DNA of 10,007 nucleotides from NCBI GenBank assembly GCA_900321945.1, contig ONXY01000363.1, forward strand, positions 1 through 10,007, read 5' to 3'. Below the pieces are notes generated by a model that ran no database searches, was not told the DNA's origin, and saw only the letters and a list, made by a program, of their open reading frames with translations. The translations under genes were made by a program, and so were the position numbers. Source of the DNA: an uncultured Eubacteriales bacterium (GTDB lineage Bacteria > Bacillota_A > Clostridia > Christensenellales > Aristaeellaceae). Below, piece after piece: positions 1-6,202 of this stretch (positions within the stretch are counted from its first letter, which is position 1; every line of letters begins with the position of its first letter).

Positions 1-78
1 TGAGCATGACCAGCATCCCGATGGTTTCCTGCGCTCCGGTCAGATCCCTGCCGTCCGGCTTGTCCGCCTGCTTTCCCA
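1..78. repeat. Terminal direct repeat, left copy
   Basis: These 78 bases are identical to 9930-10007, the last 78 bases of the window, in the same orientation. On the minus strand they encode part of the small DUF1844-like protein whose 3' end lies at 9820-10007. The identity covers the whole overlap and stops exactly at the sequence ends, as expected for a contig an assembler could have closed into a 9929-bp circle. Confidence 0.95.
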
Positions 79-266
79 GCTGCTCCCGGCATACGGAAGC
101 AAGCCTGACCTCCGTTTCCATCCCCGGCAGCGTCACAGGCATCGGAAAAGATGCCTTCGTTAATTGCGACGACAGCTTAACAATCACGGTATCCATGGAT
201 TCAAACGCCGCGCAGTACTGCAAAGAGAACGACTTCAGGTATACCAGCCCGGACACCGGCGACTGA
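1..266 (+). CDS. BspA-like leucine-rich repeat protein, C-terminal fragment
   Basis: This is the 3' end of a gene for a BspA-type leucine-rich repeat protein (LRR_5 family), normally a secreted or surface protein of host-associated anaerobes. The recognisable part starts near position 94 with one repeat, SLTSVSIPGSVTGIGKDAF. It is followed by the capping sequence usual at the end of such proteins (an LTITV strand, then NAAQYCKEND) and a TGA stop at 264-266. Upstream of about position 94 the frame stays open but no longer looks like a leucine-rich repeat, and positions 1-78 code on the other strand for a different protein. The true gene therefore probably continues elsewhere, and the ATG at position 6 is not its start. 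It converges with the minus-strand operon and shares the terminator at 295-330. Confidence 0.75.
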   Translation, partial: SMTSIPMVSCAPVRSLPSGLSACFPSCSRHTEASLTSVSIPGSVTGIGKDAFVNCDDSLTITVSMDSNAAQYCKENDFRYTSPDTGD

Positions 267-294
267 CTGAACAGCTGAACCGCGAATGATAAAG

Positions 295-330
295 AAGGGA
301 TATGGGAAATCACTCCCGTATCCCTTTTTT
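295..330 (+). terminator. Rho-independent terminator, probably bidirectional
   Basis: A 13-bp stem (295-307 with 314-326, one G-U pair) encloses a 6-nt loop and runs into T(6) at 325-330. It lies 28 nt after the stop of the leucine-rich repeat gene. On the minus strand the same hairpin is followed by TTCTTTATC, so it may also end the operon whose last stop is at 454. Confidence 0.88.
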
Positions 331-453
331 ATGACTCCGCGCCAGATTCCGGGAGCCCGTCCGGCGGTCACGCGGACCAAAGCGCGGCATGATGCCTCCT
401 CCGGCAGCGGGGAGTTTTTCGGGACGGCGGCGGAATCAGCGTTCTGCCTTCCG

Positions 454-1212
454 TTATCCCTCCCCCGCCGGTATCTCCATAAAATCCAGCTCGCCGTCCG
501 CTCCGCTGATCATCACGGCGTATTCATATCTGATTTCGTTTTCCGCCGCGAAACTGATCGACAGCTCCGGCAAATCTCCCTCGAACACGTACGTCACCAC
601 GACGCGCTGCAGGGAATCGAGCTCCGGCCACCAGTCCAGGGAGACGCCGCTGCAGATGAATTCGCCGTTCTCGTCGAACTGCTGGTTTTCCAGTTTCGTC
701 ACCGCGACGTCCTTCGCCGGGCGCAGGAAGGTGAACATCATCGTAACCGCCGGTTCCTCCCCGTTCGCCCCGTCGACGAAGGCGTACGGTTCGAAGGCTG
801 TAAGATCCTCCTCTCCAACATCCGCGACGCTGACCGGCACGTTCCGGAAAACCACCCGGGGAGTCCCGTCCTGAACGAGGGTCAGCTTTCCGGGATGGTA
901 AACGTCCGCCGTCAGCTCGTTTTTCTCCGGCGTCGAAAGCTCCGGGTCGTCCGGCGTCATCACATATGCGGCGTACTCCTCCTCTTCCTCGTTGAGCCGC
1001 CGCTCCGCCTTCAGGGAGCCGGTCCAGTCCCCGTCGATCGATTCTATCGCAAACCGGCCCTCCTCCGTGACGGTCATCGTGGCGTCTTCCGCGTACCAGA
1101 CACCCGCGATATCGGAAAAATCATCCTCTTCCGCCGCGGAGGGCGTCCCGGCCAAACACAGCGCCAGAACCGCCGCCGTCAGGATCATGGCAAAAAACGT
1201 CGGCTTTTTCAC
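454..1212 (-). CDS. Exported protein of unknown function, lipocalin-like N-terminal region
   Basis: A 252-aa protein I do not recognise. The chosen start is GTG at 1212 because a near-perfect ribosome binding site (GGGAGGAGG, 1220-1228) lies 7 nt upstream and a signal peptide begins at once: KK, then a hydrophobic stretch at residues 7-22, then a likely cleavage site near SAA-EE (about 27). Cys19 sits in VLALC, a poor lipobox because the residue before Cys is Leu, so a lipoprotein is possible but not favoured. The mature part is acidic. Residues about 33-66 (AGVWYAEDATMTVTEEGRF onward, then WTGSL) look like the opening strands of bacterial lipocalin-like domains, a weak resemblance. It starts 54 nt after the stop of the large surface protein at 1267-5703 with no terminator between, so the two are probably co-transcribed. 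Extracytoplasmic location is well supported; function is not. Confidence 0.85.
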   Translation of the reverse strand: MKKPTFFAMILTAAVLALCLAGTPSAAEEDDFSDIAGVWYAEDATMTVTEEGRFAIESIDGDWTGSLKAERRLNEEEEEYAAYVMTPDDPELSTPEKNELTADVYHPGKLTLVQDGTPRVVFRNVPVSVADVGEEDLTAFEPYAFVDGANGEEPAVTMMFTFLRPAKDVAVTKLENQQFDENGEFICSGVSLDWWPELDSLQRVVVTYVFEGDLPELSISFAAENEIRYEYAVMISGADGELDFMEIPAGEG

Positions 1213-1219
1213 GTCGTAT

Positions 1220-1228
1220 CCTCCTCCC
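1220..1228 (-). promoter_or_regulatory. Ribosome binding site that fixes the GTG start at 1212
   Basis: On the minus strand this reads GGGAGGAGG with 7 nt before GTG. No comparable site precedes the in-frame ATG at 1251, which would also bury the signal peptide behind 13 charged or polar residues. Confidence 0.8.
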
Positions 1229-1266
1229 GTATCGAGTCGTCCGGGCCGCACCCAAAGGAAATGCGG

Positions 1267-4200
1267 TCAGAGCCCCTCCCCGGAGCCGTCTCCCTCGTCC
1301 GCGGGAGTCATCAGTTCCAGCAGGGCCGCCAGGGGATCCTCAGCGGTATGGCTGATTTCACAGACCGCGGCGGTCTGGAGCATGATCCGGAAGAGGACCA
1401 TTTCCTGCGTGCTTTCGGCGCGCAGGGTTTCCAGTTCGGCCCCGAACAGCTCGCGCGCTTCCTCCAGGGCGGCCGCCTCCTCCGTGTCGTCCTCGATTTC
1501 CGCCGCTTCCTTCAGCGCGTCGTATTCCGCGTTCAGCGCTTCCGTCCAGAGTGTTTCCGCCTCCGTCAGATCGGTAAGGGGCTGTTTTCCCGCTCCCGGC
1601 AGATCCGAGAGCTTTTTGCAGAAGGTGACTTCGATTTCCGTCAGGTTTTCCGTGAGACCGGTCACCGCGCCGAAGCAGTAATCCTCTTTCGCTCCGGAAG
1701 GCGCTTCGAGGACGCTGTTCGCGAGCTCCTGAGGCGGCTGGAAATCAGACCTTGCGGCAGTACTGCCGCCGGACAGAAGCGTCTCAAGCTCGTCCCCGTC
1801 CGGCAGATCCGCCGGTGCACTGTCTGTATCCGCGGTGCCGTCCGCCTTGCCGGAAGTTCCTTTGCCGGCGCCGGAAGCGCCGTCCGAATCATCGGATGTC
1901 CATCCGCCGACATTGGAAGCGTCGTCCGAACCGTCGGAGGTCCATCCGCCGACGTCGGATACGCTCTCTGAAGCGCCGGAGCTCTTTTCGCCGACGCCGG
2001 AAGATAAGCCGGACTCCGTCGGGGATTCCGCCTCCGGTCCGGGCAGTCCGGTGTGGAAAATGGAGGTCTTTTCAGGTTTTTTCTCTTCCCCGGAAGGCGG
2101 TTCGGTTTCGGATGGAGCGCTTTCCTCCGGGTTCTCCGCGGCTTCCTCTCCGGGAGATCCTTCGCCTTCGGCCGGGGCGCCGCTCTCCGGGTTCTCCCCG
2201 GTTTCCTCCCCGGAACCGTCGCCGGTTTCACCGGAATCGTCCTCATCGTCCGGATTCTCCGTGGCCACCGGGACGCCGAGCCTGATCCAGACGGTCGCCA
2301 TCCTGGATTCCCGTATCGGCTCTTCCTCTCCCTCGTTATAGACCGCGAATATGTAGGTGCAGAAATATCCTTCCTCCGCCATATCCTCGGTCAGGGTGAC
2401 TTCGAACTCGTCCGCCATACCCGCGGTCTCGAAAGCCACGCCTTTGTATTCCTGACCGCCCGCGTCCCGGATCATGGACATCATATAGACGGATCCGCCG
2501 GTATAGGCTGCTTCGGCGCGGATCAGAACCTTCTCGCCGGGCTGCCAGCCTTTTTCGGGATCGGCGGGCTCGGAAATGATCCGCGCGGTGACTTTCACCT
2601 CTTCCACGACCGGCAGCGGGTCGCCCACGTCCAGCGCCTCGCAGATGACGTCGGTCGTCAGCGTGCCCGTCCGGCCGATCGCCTCCGCCCCGAACAGGTA
2701 TTCCCATTTTCCGTTGACGATGTCCTCCTCGTTCAGCGGCAGATCAATGCGCACGCTTCCGTTTCCTTCGTCGTCCATGTAGATGATCCCGGCCGGTTTC
2801 CAGTCCCCTTTATACCGCAGACGGTAATACGCGCGGAAACGGGGGGGCTGCCTGTCGCCGGTGTATTTCAGGTTCAGGCCCGCCATGAGCGAGGAACCGG
2901 GGGGATAGGGGCCGGGAACGTGCGATACGCTCAGCTCGGCCTTTTCCACGTCCGTGTACATGGGCAGGTACGCGGTGTTGGACCGGACGATCGTACCGTC
3001 CTTCAGCTCCGCTTCCGCGGTCCAGGAGGCATAATATACGCCTTCCTTCCGCGAGTAGGCCGGGATATTCACGTCCAGCACGGTCTCGGTGCTTTCCGTC
3101 ATGGAGGGGGCGTTGCTCCGCCAGCAGACGAATCCCTTTACGCCGTGCCCGAAATCGTGGAAGGAGGTGGTCTGGTAACTGCCGGCTCTCCGGTTTTCGC
3201 CCGTCGCGTAGATCGTGATCCACTTGATGGGCTGCGTGGTGTGCGGCGTCATGGTGACGCGGCAGGGAATGACGACGCCGGTCGGGTAGGTTTCCTTGGG
3301 AGAGACGGCGGAGGCGGACAGGGTGATCTGTTCCTCCGGGGGCTCGTCGGTAACGGGCAGCGTCATCGTCGCGCGCGGGGAGCGCACGGGCAGGCCGGAA
3401 GCGGCAGCGGTGCCCGTCGCCTCGAAATCGATCTCCACGGCTTCCTTTTCCAGATCCTCCTGCCGGATCCGGTAGGTATACGTGGCCGTGGCCTTGGCGC
3501 CGGGTTCCATGAGCTTTCCGCCGTCCACGGGATCCGGCTCCCCGAGCGTTTCCTTATCCGCCGCGTAGGATCCGGCCAGCCCGACGGAAACGTCCCGGAC
3601 CGCCTCGGTGCCGTCGCTGGTGACCGTGAAGGTCAGGGTGACGGTGTCGTTCACGTAATAGGCGGACTTGACGGGATTCCGGACGTAGACCATGTTCAGC
3701 TGCGCCGGGTTCCAGCTCTGCTCCAGAATATTATAGTCCAGGGTGACCGGCTGGGATTCGACGTCCTCCCTTTCGCCCTTTTGGTTATAATACATTCCGG
3801 TCAGGTAAACCTTCAGGGAATATCCTGTGGAGACGGCGTCCTTCGCCCTTTTCGCCGGCATGTGGGCAACGCCCGGGAAACTGTCCCCCGCGTCGATGTT
3901 GCCCAGCTTCATCGACCAGGTATCGTACGTTTTGCCCAGCATCTGCTGCTCGCAGACCAGCCGGATATCCCGGATGCGGGTGTTGCCGTCGCTGTCCACG
4001 ATAAAGGGGATCTCCATGTTTTCGCCGGAATAGGCGGCGCCGGCGTATCCGTCCTTCGGGACGTCCAGGTACAGATACGCCGCGAAGTCGTTGATGGTTT
4101 TCTTCGGAGGCTTTTCCAGCGTGACCGTCGGATAGGTGAAGGGCGGGCCGACCGTCACGTACTCCTCCTCTTCGCTCTTCGCGGATCTGCTGCGGAGGCG

Positions 4201-5703
4201 GACGGACACCTCGCGGTCCTTCCAGCCGAGCTTTTCCGGATCCAGGGACAGATAGTAAGTGAAATCGTAGCTCTGCCCGGCGGAAAGAGCGTAGAACATC
4301 CAGTTTTCCTGCTTATAGCTGTCCCCGTCCGCGCATTTGATTTCCGTGAGGAAATAATCGTCGAAACGGTCCAGCGTCAGGCGCATTTTTATCGGAACGA
4401 TGGCGCCGGTGTACCAGGAGCCGTCGTCCCCGGGCTTTTCCACGACCGTGAGGCTCCGCTCGACGGGACCCAGGCTGACCGCGGCGGTATCGGCCCCCGT
4501 CAAGCCGCCGGGAGGAGGCGTGGCGGTCGGGTTTTTCAGAACGACGCTTCCGGAAGAACCCAGGAAGTCGTCCCCGACGGAAACGCTTTCCCCGGTTTCC
4601 GGAACGCCCAGCATCTTCAGCACGCCGGGCCAGGCGATTCCGTCCTGCTTCAGTCTGTTCTTCTTCTGGAAGGCCTGAACGGCTTTTTTGGTTTTGTTTC
4701 CGAAGGAGCCGTCCACGGGGCCGGGCTTGTATCCCGCGTCGGTGAGGGCCTGCTGCAGGGCGGCCACTCCGTCCCCCGTGTCCCCCTGCCTGTACATCGG
4801 CGAAGGATACAGCTCCTCTTTTTCCGTATATTTGCACCGGGAGCAGGTGCGCCGGCGCAGGCCGGCGGAGAAATCGCTCATTTCGGTCACGGTTTCCCAT
4901 TCCCCGAACTGATGGCCCAGGACGGCCCGGGTCTGGGGCCACGCGACGCCGTCCGCCGCGAATCCCTCCGCCTGCTGGACCTTTTTCACCGCTTTTTCCG
5001 TGTTCGCGTTAAAGACGTCGCCGGGTCTGCCCTTCATGGCGCCGTAGCAGATCAGTTCCGAATTCAGGAGCCGGACATCCTCCCCCTTGTCCTTCCGGCG
5101 GAGGGTTCCTTCGGGATCGTAATTCTCTGTTTCCATCGTCTGACAGAGCGTGCAGACGTGGGACCGGACGCCGGAGGAATGATCCGTGGCTTCCGTCAGG
5201 ATCACCCAGTCGGCCCAGGCATGGGGCAGTTTTTTCACGTTCTCCGCTTCCTTCCGCCCGCAGACCCTGCAGGTATGCTCGCGGCGGCCTTTTTCGGAGC
5301 AGGTGGCCTCCCGGATCACGGTCCATGCGCCCCAGGTGTGCTCCTTTTTCTCAATGGTCTGCTTATCTACGTGCCCGCAGTCCCTGCACTCGCGCTGCCG
5401 GCTGCCTTCTTTGGAGCAGGTGGCCTCCTTCGTGACTTTCCAGGACCCGTAATTGTGGGGCTCCTTCTTCAGGGTTTCCGTCTGGGTGTACCGGCAGTAC
5501 CGGCATTCCCTCGACCGCTTTCCCGTTTCGGAGCAGGTGGGCAGCTTGTCGACGTTCCAGTTGCTCCAGACATGTTTTCCGTCTGCGGTGCGGGGGCAGA
5601 AATCGTCCGAAGGCTCCCGGACAGCCGCCAGGGCGTTCAGAGGCAGCGCGGCGCACAGCATCGCCAGAGTCAGAAGCAGCGCGATTCCCTTTTTTGCTTT
5701 CAT
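1267..5703 (-). CDS. Large modular exported cell-wall-binding protein with Cys-rich repeats
   Basis: A 1478-aa exported protein. ATG at 5703 is chosen for its GGAGGAGG site 6 nt upstream and the signal peptide that follows (KAKK, hydrophobic residues 7-26, cleavage near ALA). Order of parts: three 39-aa Cys-rich units starting at His44, His83 and His122, each C-x9-C-x2-C-x12-H; an Asp variant unit from His161 (Cys184, Cys187); a PG_binding_1-like module at about 205-262 with IAWP-type ending VAWPQTRAVLG; a second Asp variant unit from His264 (Cys287, Cys290); a second such module at about 306-366. Residues about 405-1140 are beta-rich and probably several Ig-like domains, some with CARDB-like strands. 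An acidic Gly/Ser/Glu/Pro linker (about 1146-1330) includes a 14-aa tandem repeat. The C-terminal helical part (about 1342-1478, starting YC) resembles LprI/DUF1311 domains. No LPXTG motif or terminal membrane segment is present, so wall retention through the peptidoglycan-binding modules is inferred. It is a paralogue of the 6203-9064 product and lies upstream of the 252-aa gene in a likely operon. Confidence 0.9.
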   Translation of the reverse strand: MKAKKGIALLLTLAMLCAALPLNALAAVREPSDDFCPRTADGKHVWSNWNVDKLPTCSETGKRSRECRYCRYTQTETLKKEPHNYGSWKVTKEATCSKEGSRQRECRDCGHVDKQTIEKKEHTWGAWTVIREATCSEKGRREHTCRVCGRKEAENVKKLPHAWADWVILTEATDHSSGVRSHVCTLCQTMETENYDPEGTLRRKDKGEDVRLLNSELICYGAMKGRPGDVFNANTEKAVKKVQQAEGFAADGVAWPQTRAVLGHQFGEWETVTEMSDFSAGLRRRTCSRCKYTEKEELYPSPMYRQGDTGDGVAALQQALTDAGYKPGPVDGSFGNKTKKAVQAFQKKNRLKQDGIAWPGVLKMLGVPETGESVSVGDDFLGSSGSVVLKNPTATPPPGGLTGADTAAVSLGPVERSLTVVEKPGDDGSWYTGAIVPIKMRLTLDRFDDYFLTEIKCADGDSYKQENWMFYALSAGQSYDFTYYLSLDPEKLGWKDREVSVRLRSRSAKSEEEEYVTVGPPFTYPTVTLEKPPKKTINDFAAYLYLDVPKDGYAGAAYSGENMEIPFIVDSDGNTRIRDIRLVCEQQMLGKTYDTWSMKLGNIDAGDSFPGVAHMPAKRAKDAVSTGYSLKVYLTGMYYNQKGEREDVESQPVTLDYNILEQSWNPAQLNMVYVRNPVKSAYYVNDTVTLTFTVTSDGTEAVRDVSVGLAGSYAADKETLGEPDPVDGGKLMEPGAKATATYTYRIRQEDLEKEAVEIDFEATGTAAASGLPVRSPRATMTLPVTDEPPEEQITLSASAVSPKETYPTGVVIPCRVTMTPHTTQPIKWITIYATGENRRAGSYQTTSFHDFGHGVKGFVCWRSNAPSMTESTETVLDVNIPAYSRKEGVYYASWTAEAELKDGTIVRSNTAYLPMYTDVEKAELSVSHVPGPYPPGSSLMAGLNLKYTGDRQPPRFRAYYRLRYKGDWKPAGIIYMDDEGNGSVRIDLPLNEEDIVNGKWEYLFGAEAIGRTGTLTTDVICEALDVGDPLPVVEEVKVTARIISEPADPEKGWQPGEKVLIRAEAAYTGGSVYMMSMIRDAGGQEYKGVAFETAGMADEFEVTLTEDMAEEGYFCTYIFAVYNEGEEEPIRESRMATVWIRLGVPVATENPDDEDDSGETGDGSGEETGENPESGAPAEGEGSPGEEAAENPEESAPSETEPPSGEEKKPEKTSIFHTGLPGPEAESPTESGLSSGVGEKSSGASESVSDVGGWTSDGSDDASNVGGWTSDDSDGASGAGKGTSGKADGTADTDSAPADLPDGDELETLLSGGSTAARSDFQPPQELANSVLEAPSGAKEDYCFGAVTGLTENLTEIEVTFCKKLSDLPGAGKQPLTDLTEAETLWTEALNAEYDALKEAAEIEDDTEEAAALEEARELFGAELETLRAESTQEMVLFRIMLQTAAVCEISHTAEDPLAALLELMTPADEGDGSGEGL
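1873..1956 (-). repeat. Two 42-bp tandem repeats (14-aa unit) in the acidic linker
   Basis: Two copies with a 42-bp period encode VGGWTSDGSDDASN and VGGWTSDDSDGASG (about residues 1250-1277 of the 1478-aa protein). The DNA copies differ at only a few positions, which fits recent duplication or slippage. The Trp in each unit is unusual for an otherwise disordered acidic linker. Confidence 0.85.
5224..5574 (-). repeat. Three 117-bp Cys-rich repeat units (39 aa each)
   Basis: His44, His83, His122 and His161 of the 1478-aa protein are spaced exactly 39 residues apart. Each interval contains a Trp shortly after the His, a Thr-Cys near position 14 and a C-x2-C near positions 24-27. The spacing C-x9-C-x2-C-x12-H is identical in all three units (Cys57/67/70/His83, Cys96/106/109/His122, Cys135/145/148/His161). 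Four ligands in this pattern could bind a metal such as zinc; that is inference. Confidence 0.85.
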
Positions 5704-6125
5704 GTCGTTCCTCCTCCATCGCGTCGTCCGGAACCGGCGGACGCGGGACGGCCTTTCCATTCGTATTTTCCGTTCGTTTTTTCGTTCGGTCTTTTGTTCG
5801 TATTTTATCCCGCGGATATTCCGCCGCCGGCTCTCTTTCGTCTCCCCGGAGACAAGCGCCAAAAAGCCCGCGGATCCACTTTTCCTTCCGATCATTCCGC
5901 AGACCGTCACGCATGGTACCGGCAAAATATGGCAATTGTACATTTCGATAAGACGCCGTCCTGTTCCTCTTTCTCCGCGAAGCTTTCCCCCGCCCGCCGG
6001 GCCCGAACGGCTTTTTTCCTCCGCGCGGCGGGCGGAAAGCGCGGGAACAGGCCGGCCGGAGTAAAGGCGCATAAAAAATCCGCCCCGGCCGCCCTGTACG
6101 GAACGCCTGCGGCCGGATACCGAAA
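5704..6125. other. Intergenic region upstream of the 1478-aa gene
   Basis: I see no gene here. A promoter for the 1267-5703 gene is expected on the minus strand but is not clear: TACAAT at 5935-5940 is a passable -10, but I find no good -35 at 16-18 nt spacing. At about 5755-5807 the minus strand carries loosely repeated ACGAAC plus A-rich motifs roughly every 12-18 nt, followed by a GC-rich stretch up to the ribosome binding site. The role of these motifs is unknown. Confidence 0.5.
5710..5717 (-). promoter_or_regulatory. Ribosome binding site that fixes the ATG start at 5703
   Basis: On the minus strand this reads GGAGGAGG, 6 nt before ATG. The leader is very like that of the 252-aa gene (GGAGGAGG, a short spacer, then ACGAC directly before the start codon). 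It rules out the longer reading frame that begins at 6072. Confidence 0.85.
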
Positions 6126-6152
6126 ATCCCCGCCGGACTGACCGGCGGGGAT
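6126..6152 (-). terminator. Rho-independent terminator of the 6203-9064 gene
   Basis: An 11-bp perfect stem (6126-6136 with 6142-6152, core CCCCGCCGG/CCGGCGGGG) has a 5-nt loop. On the minus strand it is followed by a short T-rich run (ATTTTC). It starts about 50 nt after the TAA at 6203, so the two large paralogues are probably separate transcription units. Confidence 0.85.
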
Positions 6153-6202
6153 AAAAACCTGATAAAGTACGCGGAAGCGTTTGTTCAGATACCGTATTCC
6201 GG

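Noticed and set aside
1..121. Circle-spanning 76-aa gene starting at ATG 121
   Set aside because: No ribosome binding site is visible and the first 15 codons lie antisense to a clear leucine-rich repeat, so the join, not this start, is the suspect element.
454..1212. Lipoprotein assignment for the 252-aa protein through Cys19
   Set aside because: The residue before Cys is Leu rather than Gly, Ala or Ser, and a normal signal peptidase I site follows near residue 27.
5704..6072. Longer N-terminus for the 1478-aa protein starting at 6072
   Set aside because: It would place an Arg-rich tail before a clear signal peptide and ignore the GGAGGAGG site at 5710-5717.
2053..6141. A very long open frame on the plus strand (1362 codons), and another at 286-1971 (561 codons)
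   Set aside because: Both lie antisense to the well-supported surface protein genes, are rich in Arg, Pro and Gly, show no domains, and lack ribosome binding sites. They arise from GC-rich codon use on the opposite strand.
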